In this document: piece by piece, positions 19,377 through 27,980 of the stretch | Position numbering within the stretch: position 1 is the stretch's first letter | How the letters are laid out: every line of letters starts with the position of its first letter | Position numbers and translations under genes: made by a program | Assembly (NCBI RefSeq): GCF_029223525.1 | Contig: NZ_JARHTQ010000027.1 | Location: 42,343 to 106,342 of the forward strand | From: Streptantibioticus ferralitis | Lineage (GTDB): Bacteria > Actinomycetota > Actinomycetes > Streptomycetales > Streptomycetaceae | Length of the DNA stretch: 64,000 nucleotides | Direction: 5' to 3' | The notes under the pieces: generated by a model | Database searches by the model: none | Told to the model about the DNA's origin: nothing | The model's input: only the letters and a program-made list of their open reading frames with translations

Positions 19377-20621
19377 TCAGCACGCCGCCATTCTCCCGGA
19401 CCGGCGCGCCACGGCCAGCAGGACGAGCGCCGCGGCCTGTGTCGCGGCGACGGTGATGATCAGCGCCCGGATCGAGTACCCGTACAGCGCGCCGGTGAGC
19501 GCGCCGCCGACCAGCGTCGCGGCGCCGGTCACACCGGCGAAGACGCCGTACGCGGTGGCCCGGCGCGCGGCCGGGACCAGGTCGGCGACGGTGGCCAGCA
19601 GCGTGGACTCCTGGACGCCGAGCGCCGCGCCCCATGCCACGGCGCCGCCGACCGCCACCGCGACGTTGTCGGTGAACGCCAGCGCGGGCACCGCCGCGGT
19701 CAGCAACGGCAGCGTCACCAGCGCGCGCGACCCGAACCTGTCGTACGCCCAGCCGGTGGCCAACGCGCTCAGCGCGTCGGCCAGCATCACCCCCGCGTAC
19801 AGCACCGGTACCGCCGCGACCGGCAGCAGAGCGTTGTGTACGAGGTGGAAGGAGAGCACCCCGAAGGTGGCCAGCCCGCAGGTGGTGACTCCGGTGAAGG
19901 CCGCGTAGAGCCAGAAGGCGCGGGGCAGCGGCACGCCGGGGGCGGTGCCGCGGGTGCGGTGTGGTCCCGCGCCGGCGGTGCCGTCGGCGGTGAGCTCGGG
20001 CTCGGGCTCAGGCCGGACCGGCTCGTACGCCGCCGGGTTCGGGACCCTGGCCCGCAGCCACAGCAGTACGGCCAGCATGGCGGCGCCCGGTGCGGCCAGG
20101 GCCAGCAGGGCAGGCGCGTAGTCGCCGCCGGTGGCCGCGAGCACCCCGGCCACCGTGAGCGGCCCGATCAGCGCCCCGGTCTGGTCCAGTGCCTGGGCCA
20201 CCGCGAAGCCGCGGCCGCGTCCGGTCGCGGCGGTGGCGTGCGAGAGCAGCGTGTCCTTCGCCGGGCTGCGTACCGCCTTGCCCACTCGCTCGGCGACCAC
20301 CAGGACGCAGGCCGCCCACAGCGTGCCCACCACGCCCAGCGGCGGCACGCTCACCACGGTCAGCAGATACCCGGCGATGGTGAGCGTCCAGAACCGCCGG
20401 GTACGGTCGGCCAGCGGTCCCGACACCAGCCGCAGCCCGAGCGCGGCCGCGTCCCCGGCGCCGGTCACCGCTCCGATCACGGCGGCCGAGGCGCCGAGCG
20501 AGCCCAGCAGCGGCCCGGTGACCGAGCGGGCGCCCTCGTAGACGAAGTCCGCCAGCAGGCTGACGGTGCCGAAGGCCACCACGAAGCCCCACGGGCGCAG
20601 CGGTGCCCGGGCCGCGCTCAT
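19377..20621 (-). CDS. Major facilitator superfamily transporter
   Basis: A 414-residue protein with about twelve hydrophobic segments and a central hydrophilic loop rich in P, E and T (PEPEPELTADGTAGAG). The loop between helices 2 and 3 holds GPLADRTRRF, the MFS motif A position. The substrate is not evident. Its ATG at 20621 overlaps the stop of the fluoride-channel gene (ATGA), so it belongs to the fluc-DUF190 operon; a link to fluoride tolerance or to efflux is only suggested by that position. Confidence 0.8.
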   Translation of the reverse strand: MSAARAPLRPWGFVVAFGTVSLLADFVYEGARSVTGPLLGSLGASAAVIGAVTGAGDAAALGLRLVSGPLADRTRRFWTLTIAGYLLTVVSVPPLGVVGTLWAACVLVVAERVGKAVRSPAKDTLLSHATAATGRGRGFAVAQALDQTGALIGPLTVAGVLAATGGDYAPALLALAAPGAAMLAVLLWLRARVPNPAAYEPVRPEPEPELTADGTAGAGPHRTRGTAPGVPLPRAFWLYAAFTGVTTCGLATFGVLSFHLVHNALLPVAAVPVLYAGVMLADALSALATGWAYDRFGSRALVTLPLLTAAVPALAFTDNVAVAVGGAVAWGAALGVQESTLLATVADLVPAARRATAYGVFAGVTGAATLVGGALTGALYGYSIRALIITVAATQAAALVLLAVARRSGRMAAC

Positions 20622-20992
20622 CCCCACCGGACCTGTGCCACACCGGCGCCCGCGAAGGCCGCGCCGAGACCGGCCGCGATGCTCGCGATGACGTTCGCCG
20701 CTGCGAGCAGCCGCGCCCCCTGCTCGGCCAGCCGGAGCGTCTCGTAGCTGAACGTCGAGTACGTCGTCAGTGCCCCGCACAGCCCGGTACCGAGCAGCAG
20801 TTGCAGATGCGAGGAGGCGGCCCCGGCCGCCGCTGCCCCGGTGAGCACCCCCAGGATCAGGCAGCCGACCACGTTGACGGTGAACGTCCCCCAGGGGAAG
20901 ACCGTGTCGTGCCTGGTCTGGACCGTGCGGTCGGTCAGATAGCGCAGCGGAGCGCCGACCATCGCTCCGACGACCACCAGTAGCCAGTTCAC
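20618..20992 (-). CDS. crcB: Fluoride channel subunit FluC/CrcB (second of two)
   Basis: A 124-residue, four-helix membrane protein of the FluC family, dual-topology fluoride channels. [24 protein letters not shown] and [17 protein letters not shown] are the family motifs lining the pore (Phe-box and TTYSTFS). The GTG at 20992 overlaps the stop of the DUF190 gene (GTGA). Actinobacteria often carry two FluC genes whose products form a heterodimer; the partner is at 21342-21851. Confidence 0.93.
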   Translation of the reverse strand: MNWLLVVVGAMVGAPLRYLTDRTVQTRHDTVFPWGTFTVNVVGCLILGVLTGAAAAGAASSHLQLLLGTGLCGALTTYSTFSYETLRLAEQGARLLAAANVIASIAAGLGAAFAGAGVAQVRWG

Positions 20993-21345
20993 CGCCGCTC
21001 CCCGCGCCGGCCGGGCCGTCCGACGTACCGGATGACCTCGCACTCGTCGAGCATCACCAGGCCCTCCGAGACCAGTTCGTCGAGTTGCGGGAGGAAGGCC
21101 CGTACCCGCTCCTCGGTGTCGACGATCACCACGGCCACCGGCAGGTCCTCGCTGAGCGACAGCAGCCGGGAGGTGTGGATCAGCGAGGACGCGCCGAAGC
21201 CCTCAACTCCCTTGAAGACGGAGGCGCCGGCGAGTCCGGCGGCGTGTGCCCGGTGCACGATCTCGCTGTGCAGCGGCTTGTGGTGCCAGGTGTCGTTCTC
21301 CCCGATGAAGATCGTCACCCGCAGCGCGGGACCGGTCAGCCTCAT
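20989..21345 (-). CDS. DUF190 family protein
   Basis: A 118-residue soluble protein ([20 protein letters not shown]...) of the DUF190 family, whose fold resembles PII signalling proteins. [22 protein letters not shown] and [20 protein letters not shown] are typical. In many bacteria it sits beside crcB, as here between two copies. This suggests it regulates or assembles the channel, but no biochemical role is established that I know of. Both ends overlap neighbours by 4 nt. Confidence 0.88.
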   Translation of the reverse strand: MRLTGPALRVTIFIGENDTWHHKPLHSEIVHRAHAAGLAGASVFKGVEGFGASSLIHTSRLLSLSEDLPVAVVIVDTEERVRAFLPQLDELVSEGLVMLDECEVIRYVGRPGRRGERR

Positions 21346-21851
21346 CGTCCCCGCCTCCAGCTGATCACCCGGCGGGTGAGCGCCGCCGCTGCCCACACCG
21401 ACACCAGGGCGGCCACCGCCGTCCCGGCCAAGTAGACCAGCGCCGTACCGATCTGACTACCCGTCAGAAGGTGCTGGGCGTCCACCGCGTAGGTGGAGAA
21501 CGTGGTGAACCCGCCAAGCACACCGGTGCCGAAGAACGGCCGCACCAGGTGGTGTGCGGAGAGGCCCTCGGTGACCACGACCATGAAGACCCCGATCACC
21601 GCGCAGCCCACCGCGTTCACCAGCAGCGTGGTCCAGGGGAACGCGCCGTGCGCGGTCGGCCACAGCAGCGCCGCGCCGTAGCGGGCCGACGCGCCGAGCG
21701 CGCCGCCGGCCGAGATCACGGCGAGCGTGGGCAGCTGGCCGCGCAGCGGCGATCGGCGGACGGGCGGGCCGAGGGTGAACCCAGGACCGGCGGGTTCGTT
21801 CGCGGTCGGGATCCCTGGTCCGGTTCCGGCTCCTGCCACGGATGCCTCCAC
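21342..21851 (-). CDS. crcB: Fluoride channel subunit FluC/CrcB (first of two), N-terminally extended
   Basis: A 169-residue FluC protein with the motifs [27 protein letters not shown] and [18 protein letters not shown]. An extra N-terminal stretch of about 40 residues rich in G, P and A precedes the first helix. The GTG at 21851 has a perfect AGGAGG 5 nt upstream, so the extension is probably real. It is the first gene of the coupled run FluC-DUF190-FluC-MFS-metallopeptidase. No crcB-type fluoride riboswitch is visible upstream. Confidence 0.92.
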   Translation of the reverse strand: MEASVAGAGTGPGIPTANEPAGPGFTLGPPVRRSPLRGQLPTLAVISAGGALGASARYGAALLWPTAHGAFPWTTLLVNAVGCAVIGVFMVVVTEGLSAHHLVRPFFGTGVLGGFTTFSTYAVDAQHLLTGSQIGTALVYLAGTAVAALVSVWAAAALTRRVISWRRGR

Positions 21852-22118
21852 GTACGCCTCCTACTCGCGCGGCGCCCGCGGCGTGCGGGCGCGTTCCGCC
21901 GGCAAGTAGGGACCGTTGGCGGCAGGTGCCGCGGTTCGGGTACGGCGGGCCCCACCGCCGCGCGGCTGCGTCACGGTCTCGCCGGTCCCCTTCCGTCGCT
22001 CCCGGCGGAAGGCGGATCGCACCCGCTGTCACATCTCACCCCAACCGTAATGGACCGACGCCGGGCGCACGCGCCGTGCTCCCGTGTCCTCCGGCTGGGG
22101 GAATGCGTTGGGTAGGCC

Positions 22119-22595
22119 GTGACTCGACTCTCCGCGCGTGCCCGTAGGGCTGCCGCCGCGCTGCCGCTGGTGTTCCTGCTCGCCGGGACCGCGGGTTGTC
22201 TGCGGTTCTCCGAGCCCGGTCGTCCGCAATCGCACGGCTCGGCCGGTCCGTCGGCCGGGGCGGGCAGCGCGAGTGCGGATCCGGACGGTGATGCGGCGCG
22301 GGCCCATCGGGCGGTGCCGGGTACTCCCGAGGACGCCTCCGTCTCACCGGGGGCCGCGTCGGTGCAGGCGGCGCCGTCCGCGGGACGGTCGTCGGACCAC
22401 CCCGAGTCGTCTTCGGCCGGGCGTCCGCCGTCCGCGCCGCACGGTCCGGCGCCCCGGCCGTCGTCGGTGCGGCCGAGCACGCCCGTGGTACCGCCGCCGG
22501 TGACCAGCCCCACACCGACCCCCACGCCGACGCCGCCGCCGTCCACGGGTGGGGCTTCGCCGTCGCCGGGTGCCCAGCCCAAGGCGGGGGGCTGA
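22119..22595 (+). CDS. Proline-rich putative lipoprotein
   Basis: A 158-residue protein with a basic N-terminus, a hydrophobic core (AALPLVFLLAGTAG) and Cys27 in a lipobox-like AGTAGC (T at -3 is not the usual residue). It should be exported and lipid-anchored, with low certainty. The rest is low complexity: S, A, G and P, with a PTPTPTPTPP tract near the C-terminus. No enzyme domain. The GTG at 22119 is preceded by a weak GGTAGG. It is divergent from the FluC operon and upstream of the DEAD-box helicase. Confidence 0.6.
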   Translation: MTRLSARARRAAAALPLVFLLAGTAGCLRFSEPGRPQSHGSAGPSAGAGSASADPDGDAARAHRAVPGTPEDASVSPGAASVQAAPSAGRSSDHPESSSAGRPPSAPHGPAPRPSSVRPSTPVVPPPVTSPTPTPTPTPPPSTGGASPSPGAQPKAGG

Positions 22596-22616
22596 GGCGG
22601 CCTTCCGGGAGGGGAT

Positions 22617-22646
22617 TTGGCGATGGGGGCGGTGTGTCGGTATGGT
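22617..22646 (+). promoter_or_regulatory. Promoter of the DEAD-box helicase gene
   Basis: TTGGCG (22617-22622), an 18-nt spacer and TATGGT (22641-22646). This would give a 5' leader of about 140 nt with the small hairpin GGTTG-TAAG-CAACC in it. Long leaders are common for RNA helicase genes and often serve cold or autoregulation; that part is inference. Confidence 0.6.
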
Positions 22647-22795
22647 AGTAGATCGTTTGCCCCATTCCCCCCGGCGCCATACCGAAGCGCGCCGCGTGGC
22701 GCGTTCCTTTTCTCCCGTGGCTGACCGCATCGAGGCGGTTGTAAGCAACCTGCGGAGCTGGCGCGTGCCGAGTCTCCGAGAGGTTCAGCTTCAGC

Positions 22796-24988
22796 ATGCC
22801 TATTGACACTGCCGACCGTTCTGCCCTGTCCGTGAACGACGAGGCGCTTCTGAACGACGAGGCGCTCCTGAACGACGAGGCCACCACGGTGGACACCGTC
22901 ACCGAGGACGCCCCGACCATCACCTTCGCGGACCTCGGTCTGCCCGAGCAGATCGTCCGCAAGCTCGCGCAGAACGGCGTCACCACGCCGTTCCCGATCC
23001 AGGCCGCCACCATTCCGGACGCCCTGGCGGGCAAGGACATCCTGGGCCGCGGCCGTACCGGCTCCGGTAAGACCCTGTCGTTCGGTCTCCCGCTGCTGAC
23101 CACGCTGGCGGGTGGCCACACCGACAAGAAGCGCCCGCGCGGAGTGATCCTCACCCCGACCCGCGAGCTCGCCATGCAGGTCTCCGACGCGCTCCAGCCG
23201 TACGGTGACGTGCTCGGCCTGAAGCTCAAGGTGGTCTGCGGCGGCACCTCGATGGCCAACCAGATCTACGCGCTGGAGCGCGGTGTCGACATCCTGGTCG
23301 CCACCCCCGGCCGGCTGCGCGACCTGATCGACCGCGGCGCCTGCGCCCTCGACCAGGTGCAGATCGCGGTGCTGGACGAGGCCGACCAGATGGCCGACAT
23401 GGGCTTCCTGCCCGAGGTCACCGAGATCCTCGACCTGGTCCCGTCCGGCGGACAGCGGCTGCTGTTCTCCGCGACGCTGGAGAACGAGATCGACACGCTG
23501 GTCAAGCGGTACCTGGTGGACCCGGTCACGCACGAGGTGGACCCCTCGGCGGGCGCGGTGACCACCATGACCCACCACGTGCTCGTGGTGAAGCCGAAGG
23601 ACAAGGCGCCGGTCACCGCCGCCATCGCCGCCCGCAAGGGCCGCACCATCATCTTCGTCCGCACCCAGATGGGCGCCGACCGGGTCGCCGAGCAGCTGCG
23701 CGACGCGGGCGTACGGGCGGACGCGCTGCACGGCGGTATGACGCAGGGCGCGCGCACCCGCACCCTGGCGGACTTCAAGGACGGCTACGTGAACGTGCTC
23801 GTGGCGACGGACGTCGCCGCGCGCGGCATTCACGTGGACGGCATCGACCTGGTGCTGAACGTCGACCCGGCCGGCGACCACAAGGACTACCTGCACCGCT
23901 CGGGCCGTACCGCCCGCGCGGGCCAGAGCGGCACCGTGGTCTCGCTCGCCCTTCCGCACCAGCGCAAGACCATCTTCCGGCTGATGGAGGACGCGGGCGT
24001 CGAGGCCTCGCGGCACATCGTCGGTGGCGGCGGCGCGTTCGACGAGGACGTGGCGCAGATCACCGGCGCCCGTTCGCTGACCGAGGTCCAGGCGGACGCG
24101 GCGTCGAACGCCGCGCAGCAGGCCGAGCGTGAGGTGACCGAGCTCACCCGCGAGTTGGAGCGCGCGCAGCGCCGTGCGACGGAACTGCGCGAAGAGGCCG
24201 ACCGGTTGACCGCGCGTGCGGCGCGCGAGCGCGGCGAGCCGGTGCCGGCCGCTGCCGAGACCGAGGCGGAGCAGCCGGAAGCCGTTATTCCGGCACCGGC
24301 GCCCGCGCCGGTGGAGGAGCAGCGCGAACGCCGCGACGAGCGGGGCAACTTCGAGCGCCGCGGCAGCTACGAGCGCGCCGAGCGTCCGGCCCGGTCCTCG
24401 TATGACCGTCGTGACGAGCGCGGTGGCGACCGCCGTGACGAGCGCCGTGACGAGCGCCGTCCGTTCAACCGGGACCGCCGTGACGACCGGGGTGGCGACC
24501 GCCGTGACGACCGTCGTCCGTTCAACCGCGATGACCGCGGTGGCGAGCGCCGTCCGTTCAACCGGGACCGCCGCGACGACCGCCCGTCGTTCGGCCGTGA
24601 CCGGGACCGGTCCTTCGACCGCCGTGACGAGCGCGGTGGCGACCGCCGTGACGAGCGCGGTGGCGACCGCCGCGACGAGCGCGGTGGCGACCGCCGTGAC
24701 GACCGTCGTCCGTTCAACCGTGACGACCGCGGTGGCGAGCGCCGTTCGTTCGACCGCCGGGACGACCGGGGCGGCTTCAACCGCGACCACCGCGAGCGCC
24801 GTGACCACCGTGGCAGCGACCGTCCGTTCAACCGGGACCGCCGTGACGACCGCCCGTCGTTCAGCCGGGACCGCGACGCCGACCGCCGCCCGTACGGCCG
24901 CCGTGACGACCACCGCGGGGCGTCCAACACCGGCGCCCGCGGCTTCGACCGCCGTGCGGACAAGCCGCGTTGGAAGCGCAACGGCTGA
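22796..24988 (+). CDS. DEAD-box RNA helicase with long Arg/Asp-rich C-terminal tail
   Basis: A 730-residue RNA helicase. Core motifs are: FPIQ of the Q motif (66-69), Walker A RTGSGKT (87-93), PTREL (121-125), TPGRL, DEAD (194-197), SAT (225-227), IIFVRTQ, ARGIHVDG and HRSGRTARAG. A coiled region follows (AEREVTELTRELERAQRR), then roughly 240 residues of repeats built from RRDERGGD, RRPFNRD and RRDDR, a disordered RNA-binding tail that probably drives condensation. The N-terminus carries a triplicated NDEALL unit. It resembles CsdA/DeaD-type helicases acting in ribosome assembly and mRNA turnover. Single-gene unit with its own promoter and terminator. Confidence 0.94.
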   Translation: MPIDTADRSALSVNDEALLNDEALLNDEATTVDTVTEDAPTITFADLGLPEQIVRKLAQNGVTTPFPIQAATIPDALAGKDILGRGRTGSGKTLSFGLPLLTTLAGGHTDKKRPRGVILTPTRELAMQVSDALQPYGDVLGLKLKVVCGGTSMANQIYALERGVDILVATPGRLRDLIDRGACALDQVQIAVLDEADQMADMGFLPEVTEILDLVPSGGQRLLFSATLENEIDTLVKRYLVDPVTHEVDPSAGAVTTMTHHVLVVKPKDKAPVTAAIAARKGRTIIFVRTQMGADRVAEQLRDAGVRADALHGGMTQGARTRTLADFKDGYVNVLVATDVAARGIHVDGIDLVLNVDPAGDHKDYLHRSGRTARAGQSGTVVSLALPHQRKTIFRLMEDAGVEASRHIVGGGGAFDEDVAQITGARSLTEVQADAASNAAQQAEREVTELTRELERAQRRATELREEADRLTARAARERGEPVPAAAETEAEQPEAVIPAPAPAPVEEQRERRDERGNFERRGSYERAERPARSSYDRRDERGGDRRDERRDERRPFNRDRRDDRGGDRRDDRRPFNRDDRGGERRPFNRDRRDDRPSFGRDRDRSFDRRDERGGDRRDERGGDRRDERGGDRRDDRRPFNRDDRGGERRSFDRRDDRGGFNRDHRERRDHRGSDRPFNRDRRDDRPSFSRDRDADRRPYGRRDDHRGASNTGARGFDRRADKPRWKRNG

Positions 24989-25013
24989 CGGCGGTAGCTG
25001 AACACCAGCGATC

Positions 25014-25055
25014 GGGCCCGGACGATGTACGCCATCGTCCGGGCCCCTTCGTTTT
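25014..25055 (+). terminator. Terminator after the DEAD-box helicase gene
   Basis: Perfect 14-bp stem (25014-25027 with 25033-25046) around a 5-nt loop, followed by CTTCGTTTT. Confidence 0.9.
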
Positions 25056-25146
25056 CCTCGCCGCTTCCCCGCCGCGGTAACGGTCTGGTTTCATACCTTT
25101 AAAATCCGGCCACAGTGCATTGGAACGACTGTCGCGGGGAATCGCA

Positions 25147-26766
25147 GTGGGCATGACAGATCCCAATGGTTCCACCGACGAAAGAATCGCCTCCGCCGAA
25201 GCATCCGAGTCCGCGTCCGGGTCCGGGTCCGGGTCCGGGTCCGCGTCCGCATCCGAGTCCGCGCCCGGGTCGGCGCCCGCGCTCGACTCCGACGAGGAGC
25301 GACTGCGCCAGCTCGGTTACACCCAGGTCCTGGCCCGCCGGATGTCGGCGTTCTCCAACTTCGCCGTCTCCTTCACGATCATCTCGGTCCTCTCCGGCTG
25401 TCTGACGCTCTACGGCTTCGGTATGAACACCGGCGGCCCGGCCATGCTGATCTGGGGCTGGGTCGGGGTGGGCCTGATGACACTGGTCGTCGGCATGGCG
25501 ATGGCGGAGGTGTGCTCGGCCTACCCGACGTCCGCCGGGCTGTACTTCTGGGCGCACCGGCTGGCGCCGCCCCGGTCGGCGGCCGCCTGGGCGTGGTTCA
25601 CCGGCTGGTTCAACGTGCTCGGCCAGATCGCGGTGACCGCGGGCGTCGACTTCGGCGCGGCGAGCTTCCTGGGCGCGTACCTGAACCTGCAGTTCGGCTT
25701 CACGGTGACGGCGCCCCGCACCATCGGGCTGTTCGCGGTCATCCTGCTGGTGCACGGCCTGCTGAACACGTTCGGCGTGCGGATCGTGGCGATCCTGGGC
25801 GACGTGAGCGTGTGGTGGCACGTCCTGGGTGTGGGGGTGATCGTCGGCGCGCTCACCTTCGCACCGGACAAGCACCAGTCCGCGTCCTTCGTCTTCACCC
25901 ACTTCGTCAACAACACCGGCTGGCACAGCTCGTGGTACGTGGGGCTGCTGAGCCTGCTCGTGGCGCAGTACACCTTCACCGGCTACGACGCGTCCGCGCA
26001 CATGACCGAGGAGACGCGGGACGCCTCGGTGGCTGGCCCGCGCGGCATCGTGCGGTCGATCTGGCTGTCCTGGATCGCGGGCCTGGTGCTGCTGCTCGGC
26101 TTCACCTTCGCCATCCAGTCGTACGACGGCACGTTGAACACGAAGACGGGCGTGCCGCCCGCGCAGATCCTGCTGGACGCGGTGGGCGCGACCGGCGGCA
26201 AGCTGCTGCTCCTGGTGGCGATCGGCGCGATGCTGTTCTGCGGGATGTCGTCGGTGACCGCCAACAGCCGGATGATCTATGCCTTTTCACGGGACGGCGC
26301 CCTGCCGTACTCCCGCGTCTGGCAGCGCATCAACCCGCAGACCCGCACTCCCACCAACGCGGTCTGGCTCGCCGCCCTCGGAGCGCTGGTGCTGGGCCTG
26401 CCGTATCTGATCAACTCGACCGCGTACGCCGCCGTGACGTCCATCGCCACCATCGGCCAGTACATCGCCTACGTCATCCCCATCTACCTGCGCCTGCGCC
26501 AGGGCGCCCGCTTCGACCGCGGCCCCTGGCACCTGGGCCGCTGGAGCCGCCCCCTCGGCGCGGTGTCGGTGGCCTGGGTGACGCTGATCACGGTGCTGTT
26601 CATGCTTCCGCAGTCCAGTCCGGTGACCGCCGAGACCTTCAACTACGCTGTCATCGCCGTCCTGGCGGTACTGGGCTTCGCGAGCGCCTGGTGGCTGTTC
26701 TCCGCCCGCGCATGGTTCCTCAAGCCGCCCCCGTCCCAGGACCCGCGGCCCGTCCAACCCATATGA
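25147..26766 (+). CDS. Amino-acid permease of the APC superfamily
   Basis: A 539-residue integral membrane protein with about twelve helices, typical of the APC amino acid/choline transporter branch (GABA permease-like). Supporting segments are FSNFAVSFTIISVLSG, the substrate-site helix EVCSAYPTSAGLYFWAHRLAP, and SSVTANSRMIYAFSRDGALP. The cytoplasmic N-terminus carries a serine/glycine repeat encoded by a hexanucleotide tract. I chose GTG 25147 because GGGGAA lies 5 nt upstream; ATG 25153 is two codons later. tRNA-Lys follows 41 bp downstream. The exact substrate is not visible. Confidence 0.87.
   Translation: MGMTDPNGSTDERIASAEASESASGSGSGSGSASASESAPGSAPALDSDEERLRQLGYTQVLARRMSAFSNFAVSFTIISVLSGCLTLYGFGMNTGGPAMLIWGWVGVGLMTLVVGMAMAEVCSAYPTSAGLYFWAHRLAPPRSAAAWAWFTGWFNVLGQIAVTAGVDFGAASFLGAYLNLQFGFTVTAPRTIGLFAVILLVHGLLNTFGVRIVAILGDVSVWWHVLGVGVIVGALTFAPDKHQSASFVFTHFVNNTGWHSSWYVGLLSLLVAQYTFTGYDASAHMTEETRDASVAGPRGIVRSIWLSWIAGLVLLLGFTFAIQSYDGTLNTKTGVPPAQILLDAVGATGGKLLLLVAIGAMLFCGMSSVTANSRMIYAFSRDGALPYSRVWQRINPQTRTPTNAVWLAALGALVLGLPYLINSTAYAAVTSIATIGQYIAYVIPIYLRLRQGARFDRGPWHLGRWSRPLGAVSVAWVTLITVLFMLPQSSPVTAETFNYAVIAVLAVLGFASAWWLFSARAWFLKPPPSQDPRPVQPI
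25205..25265 (+). repeat. In-frame TCCGGG/TCCGCG hexanucleotide tract in the permease gene
   Basis: A run of TCC-GNG hexamers encodes Ser-Gly and Ser-Ala repeats at the N-terminus of the permease. The copy number is a multiple of two codons, so changes in length would keep the frame. Confidence 0.85.
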
Positions 26767-26768
26767 GA

Positions 26769-26798
26769 TCGAAGCGAGGGCCCCACCCCAGCTATGCT
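26769..26798 (+). promoter_or_regulatory. Candidate promoter of tRNA-Lys
   Basis: TCGAAG (26769-26774), an 18-nt spacer and TATGCT (26793-26798), 9 nt before the tRNA 5' end. The same -10 as at the tRNA-Glu cluster. Confidence 0.45.
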
Positions 26799-26807
26799 GC
26801 GGGGTGC

Positions 26808-26880
26808 GGGCCATTAGCTCAATTGGCAGAGCAGTGGACTTTTAATCCATTGGTTCAGGGTTCGAGCCCCTGATGGCCCA
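26808..26880 (+). tRNA. tRNA-Lys (anticodon UUU)
   Basis: GGGCCAT acceptor, D-arm GCTC...GAGC, anticodon loop CTTTTAA (UUU), T-arm CAGGG-TTCGAGC-CCCTG, and ATGGCCC plus discriminator A; CCA is not encoded. tRNA 3' ends are common integration targets, and the accessory genes start right after it, but I found no duplicate of its 3' end downstream. Confidence 0.96.
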
Positions 26881-26889
26881 CCGCACGAG

Positions 26890-26930
26890 AAGCGCCCCAC
26901 CTGCGGCGGAGGCCGTGGGCGGGGCGCTTT
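26890..26930 (+). terminator. Terminator after tRNA-Lys
   Basis: A 9-bp stem AAGCGCCCC / GGGGCGCTT enclosing a G/C-rich loop, followed by TCGTCG, 10 nt after the tRNA. Confidence 0.75.
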
Positions 26931-27140
26931 CGTCGATCTGGAACAGCTCTGAAGATCGCTAGCTCGGCCAACGCTCGGCCGAAATGCAGACGATCATGCC
27001 TCGGCGGAGTACTGCCGGAGACCTCCGCAGCCCACCCGGAAGGGCGGCCATGTGGCGAGCATCACTCTCCAGAACGCAGAAGGCCCCGCCCTCGCGCCTC
27101 GGGGGCAGCGCACGGACGGGGCGTCTCGGTAGCGGCGGCG

Positions 27141-27347
27141 TCAGGTCTGCTCGGGATCCTTCCGCGGCAGGCCGTGCGGGGTGGTGAAGACGGCCCCGGT
27201 CGCCGGGTCCGTCACCATCGCGAAGCCGTCACACCACCGCTGGCGCTTCCGCCAACGGCCGAACTCGCGCGGGTATCCGTGCTCCTGCTGGGCCGCACGG
27301 TAGGCCACCAGCGTGCCCGCGTGCCTCGGATTCGTCCACTCGCTCAT
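27141..27347 (-). CDS. Small hypothetical protein of the tRNA-Lys island
   Basis: A 68-residue basic protein rich in aromatic residues (MSEWTNPRHAGTLVAYRAAQ; FGRWRKRQRWCDGFAMV). It ends with a hydrophilic stretch around TPHGLPRKDPEQT. No domain recognised. AAGGAGG sits 6 nt before the ATG, so it is likely expressed. Last of the leftward genes of the island. Confidence 0.6.
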   Translation of the reverse strand: MSEWTNPRHAGTLVAYRAAQQEHGYPREFGRWRKRQRWCDGFAMVTDPATGAVFTTPHGLPRKDPEQT

Positions 27348-27411
27348 GCTCGCCTCCTTCGTTCTCCCAACGACGCTACGGCCATTGGAAGAACGGCCGC
27401 CGGGGAATGCG

Positions 27412-27882
27412 TCAGTTCGGTCCGCTGGGGGCGCAGCTCTCGGTGCAGCTGCCCTCGGGGCCGCCTGGCGAGTGCTGGCAGGACGCGGCCACCAGGATGG
27501 ACGGGTCGCCGGGCGCCAGCCACAGCATCGGGTCCGGCTCGTACCCGGCCTCGGTGATGGCTTCTTGGGCGCGCTCCAGCGCACCGGGGTCGTAGCGGGA
27601 CGGGGCCGGCGGCTCCGGCACGTGGTGGATGAATCCGCCGATCTTCCCGCACAGTGCGGCGTACACCTTCGTGTGCAGGATCAGGGCGTGCCATCCCTCG
27701 TCGACGATCCGGGACGGGCGCAGGCCGCGACCGGGCGACTTGGCGGCGGTGGCCACGAACTTGATGGCCTCCTCGGTGATGCGCTCGGCCACCTCGCTGG
27801 CCATGTCGGGGTTGTTGCGGGCGGCGGTGCCGACCACCCCCTCGAACTCCTCGGTGATGAGAAGATCACGGGCGTTTCCCAT
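27412..27882 (-). CDS. Glycine-rich-domain-like (WHxxIxxTxxY) protein
   Basis: A 156-residue soluble protein. The core VDEGWHALILHTKVYAALC followed by GFIHHVPEPP has the pattern of bacterial proteins annotated as glycine-rich-domain-containing (a Trp-His pair, then Tyr, Cys and His-His), whose function is unknown. The C-terminal tail CQHSPGGPEGSCTESC has three cysteines. It occurs in Streptomyces next to GntR-regulated small genes, as here. The ATG at 27882 has AAGGA about 10 nt upstream. Confidence 0.6.
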   Translation of the reverse strand: MGNARDLLITEEFEGVVGTAARNNPDMASEVAERITEEAIKFVATAAKSPGRGLRPSRIVDEGWHALILHTKVYAALCGKIGGFIHHVPEPPAPSRYDPGALERAQEAITEAGYEPDPMLWLAPGDPSILVAASCQHSPGGPEGSCTESCAPSGPN

Positions 27883-27980
27883 GGGTAGGGTCCTTCCTGA
27901 TCCTTCGAGATCGATGGGCCCGTCCCGGCCGTTCGAGCTGTCCAGGTCCGGCGGCCGGGGCGGGAGTCTTAAGGGGTTAC

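Noticed and set aside
21852..22110. Fluoride (crcB) riboswitch upstream of the FluC operon
   Set aside because: I looked on the minus strand for the conserved GGxGATGG...TCGCC core and pseudoknot partner and did not find them.
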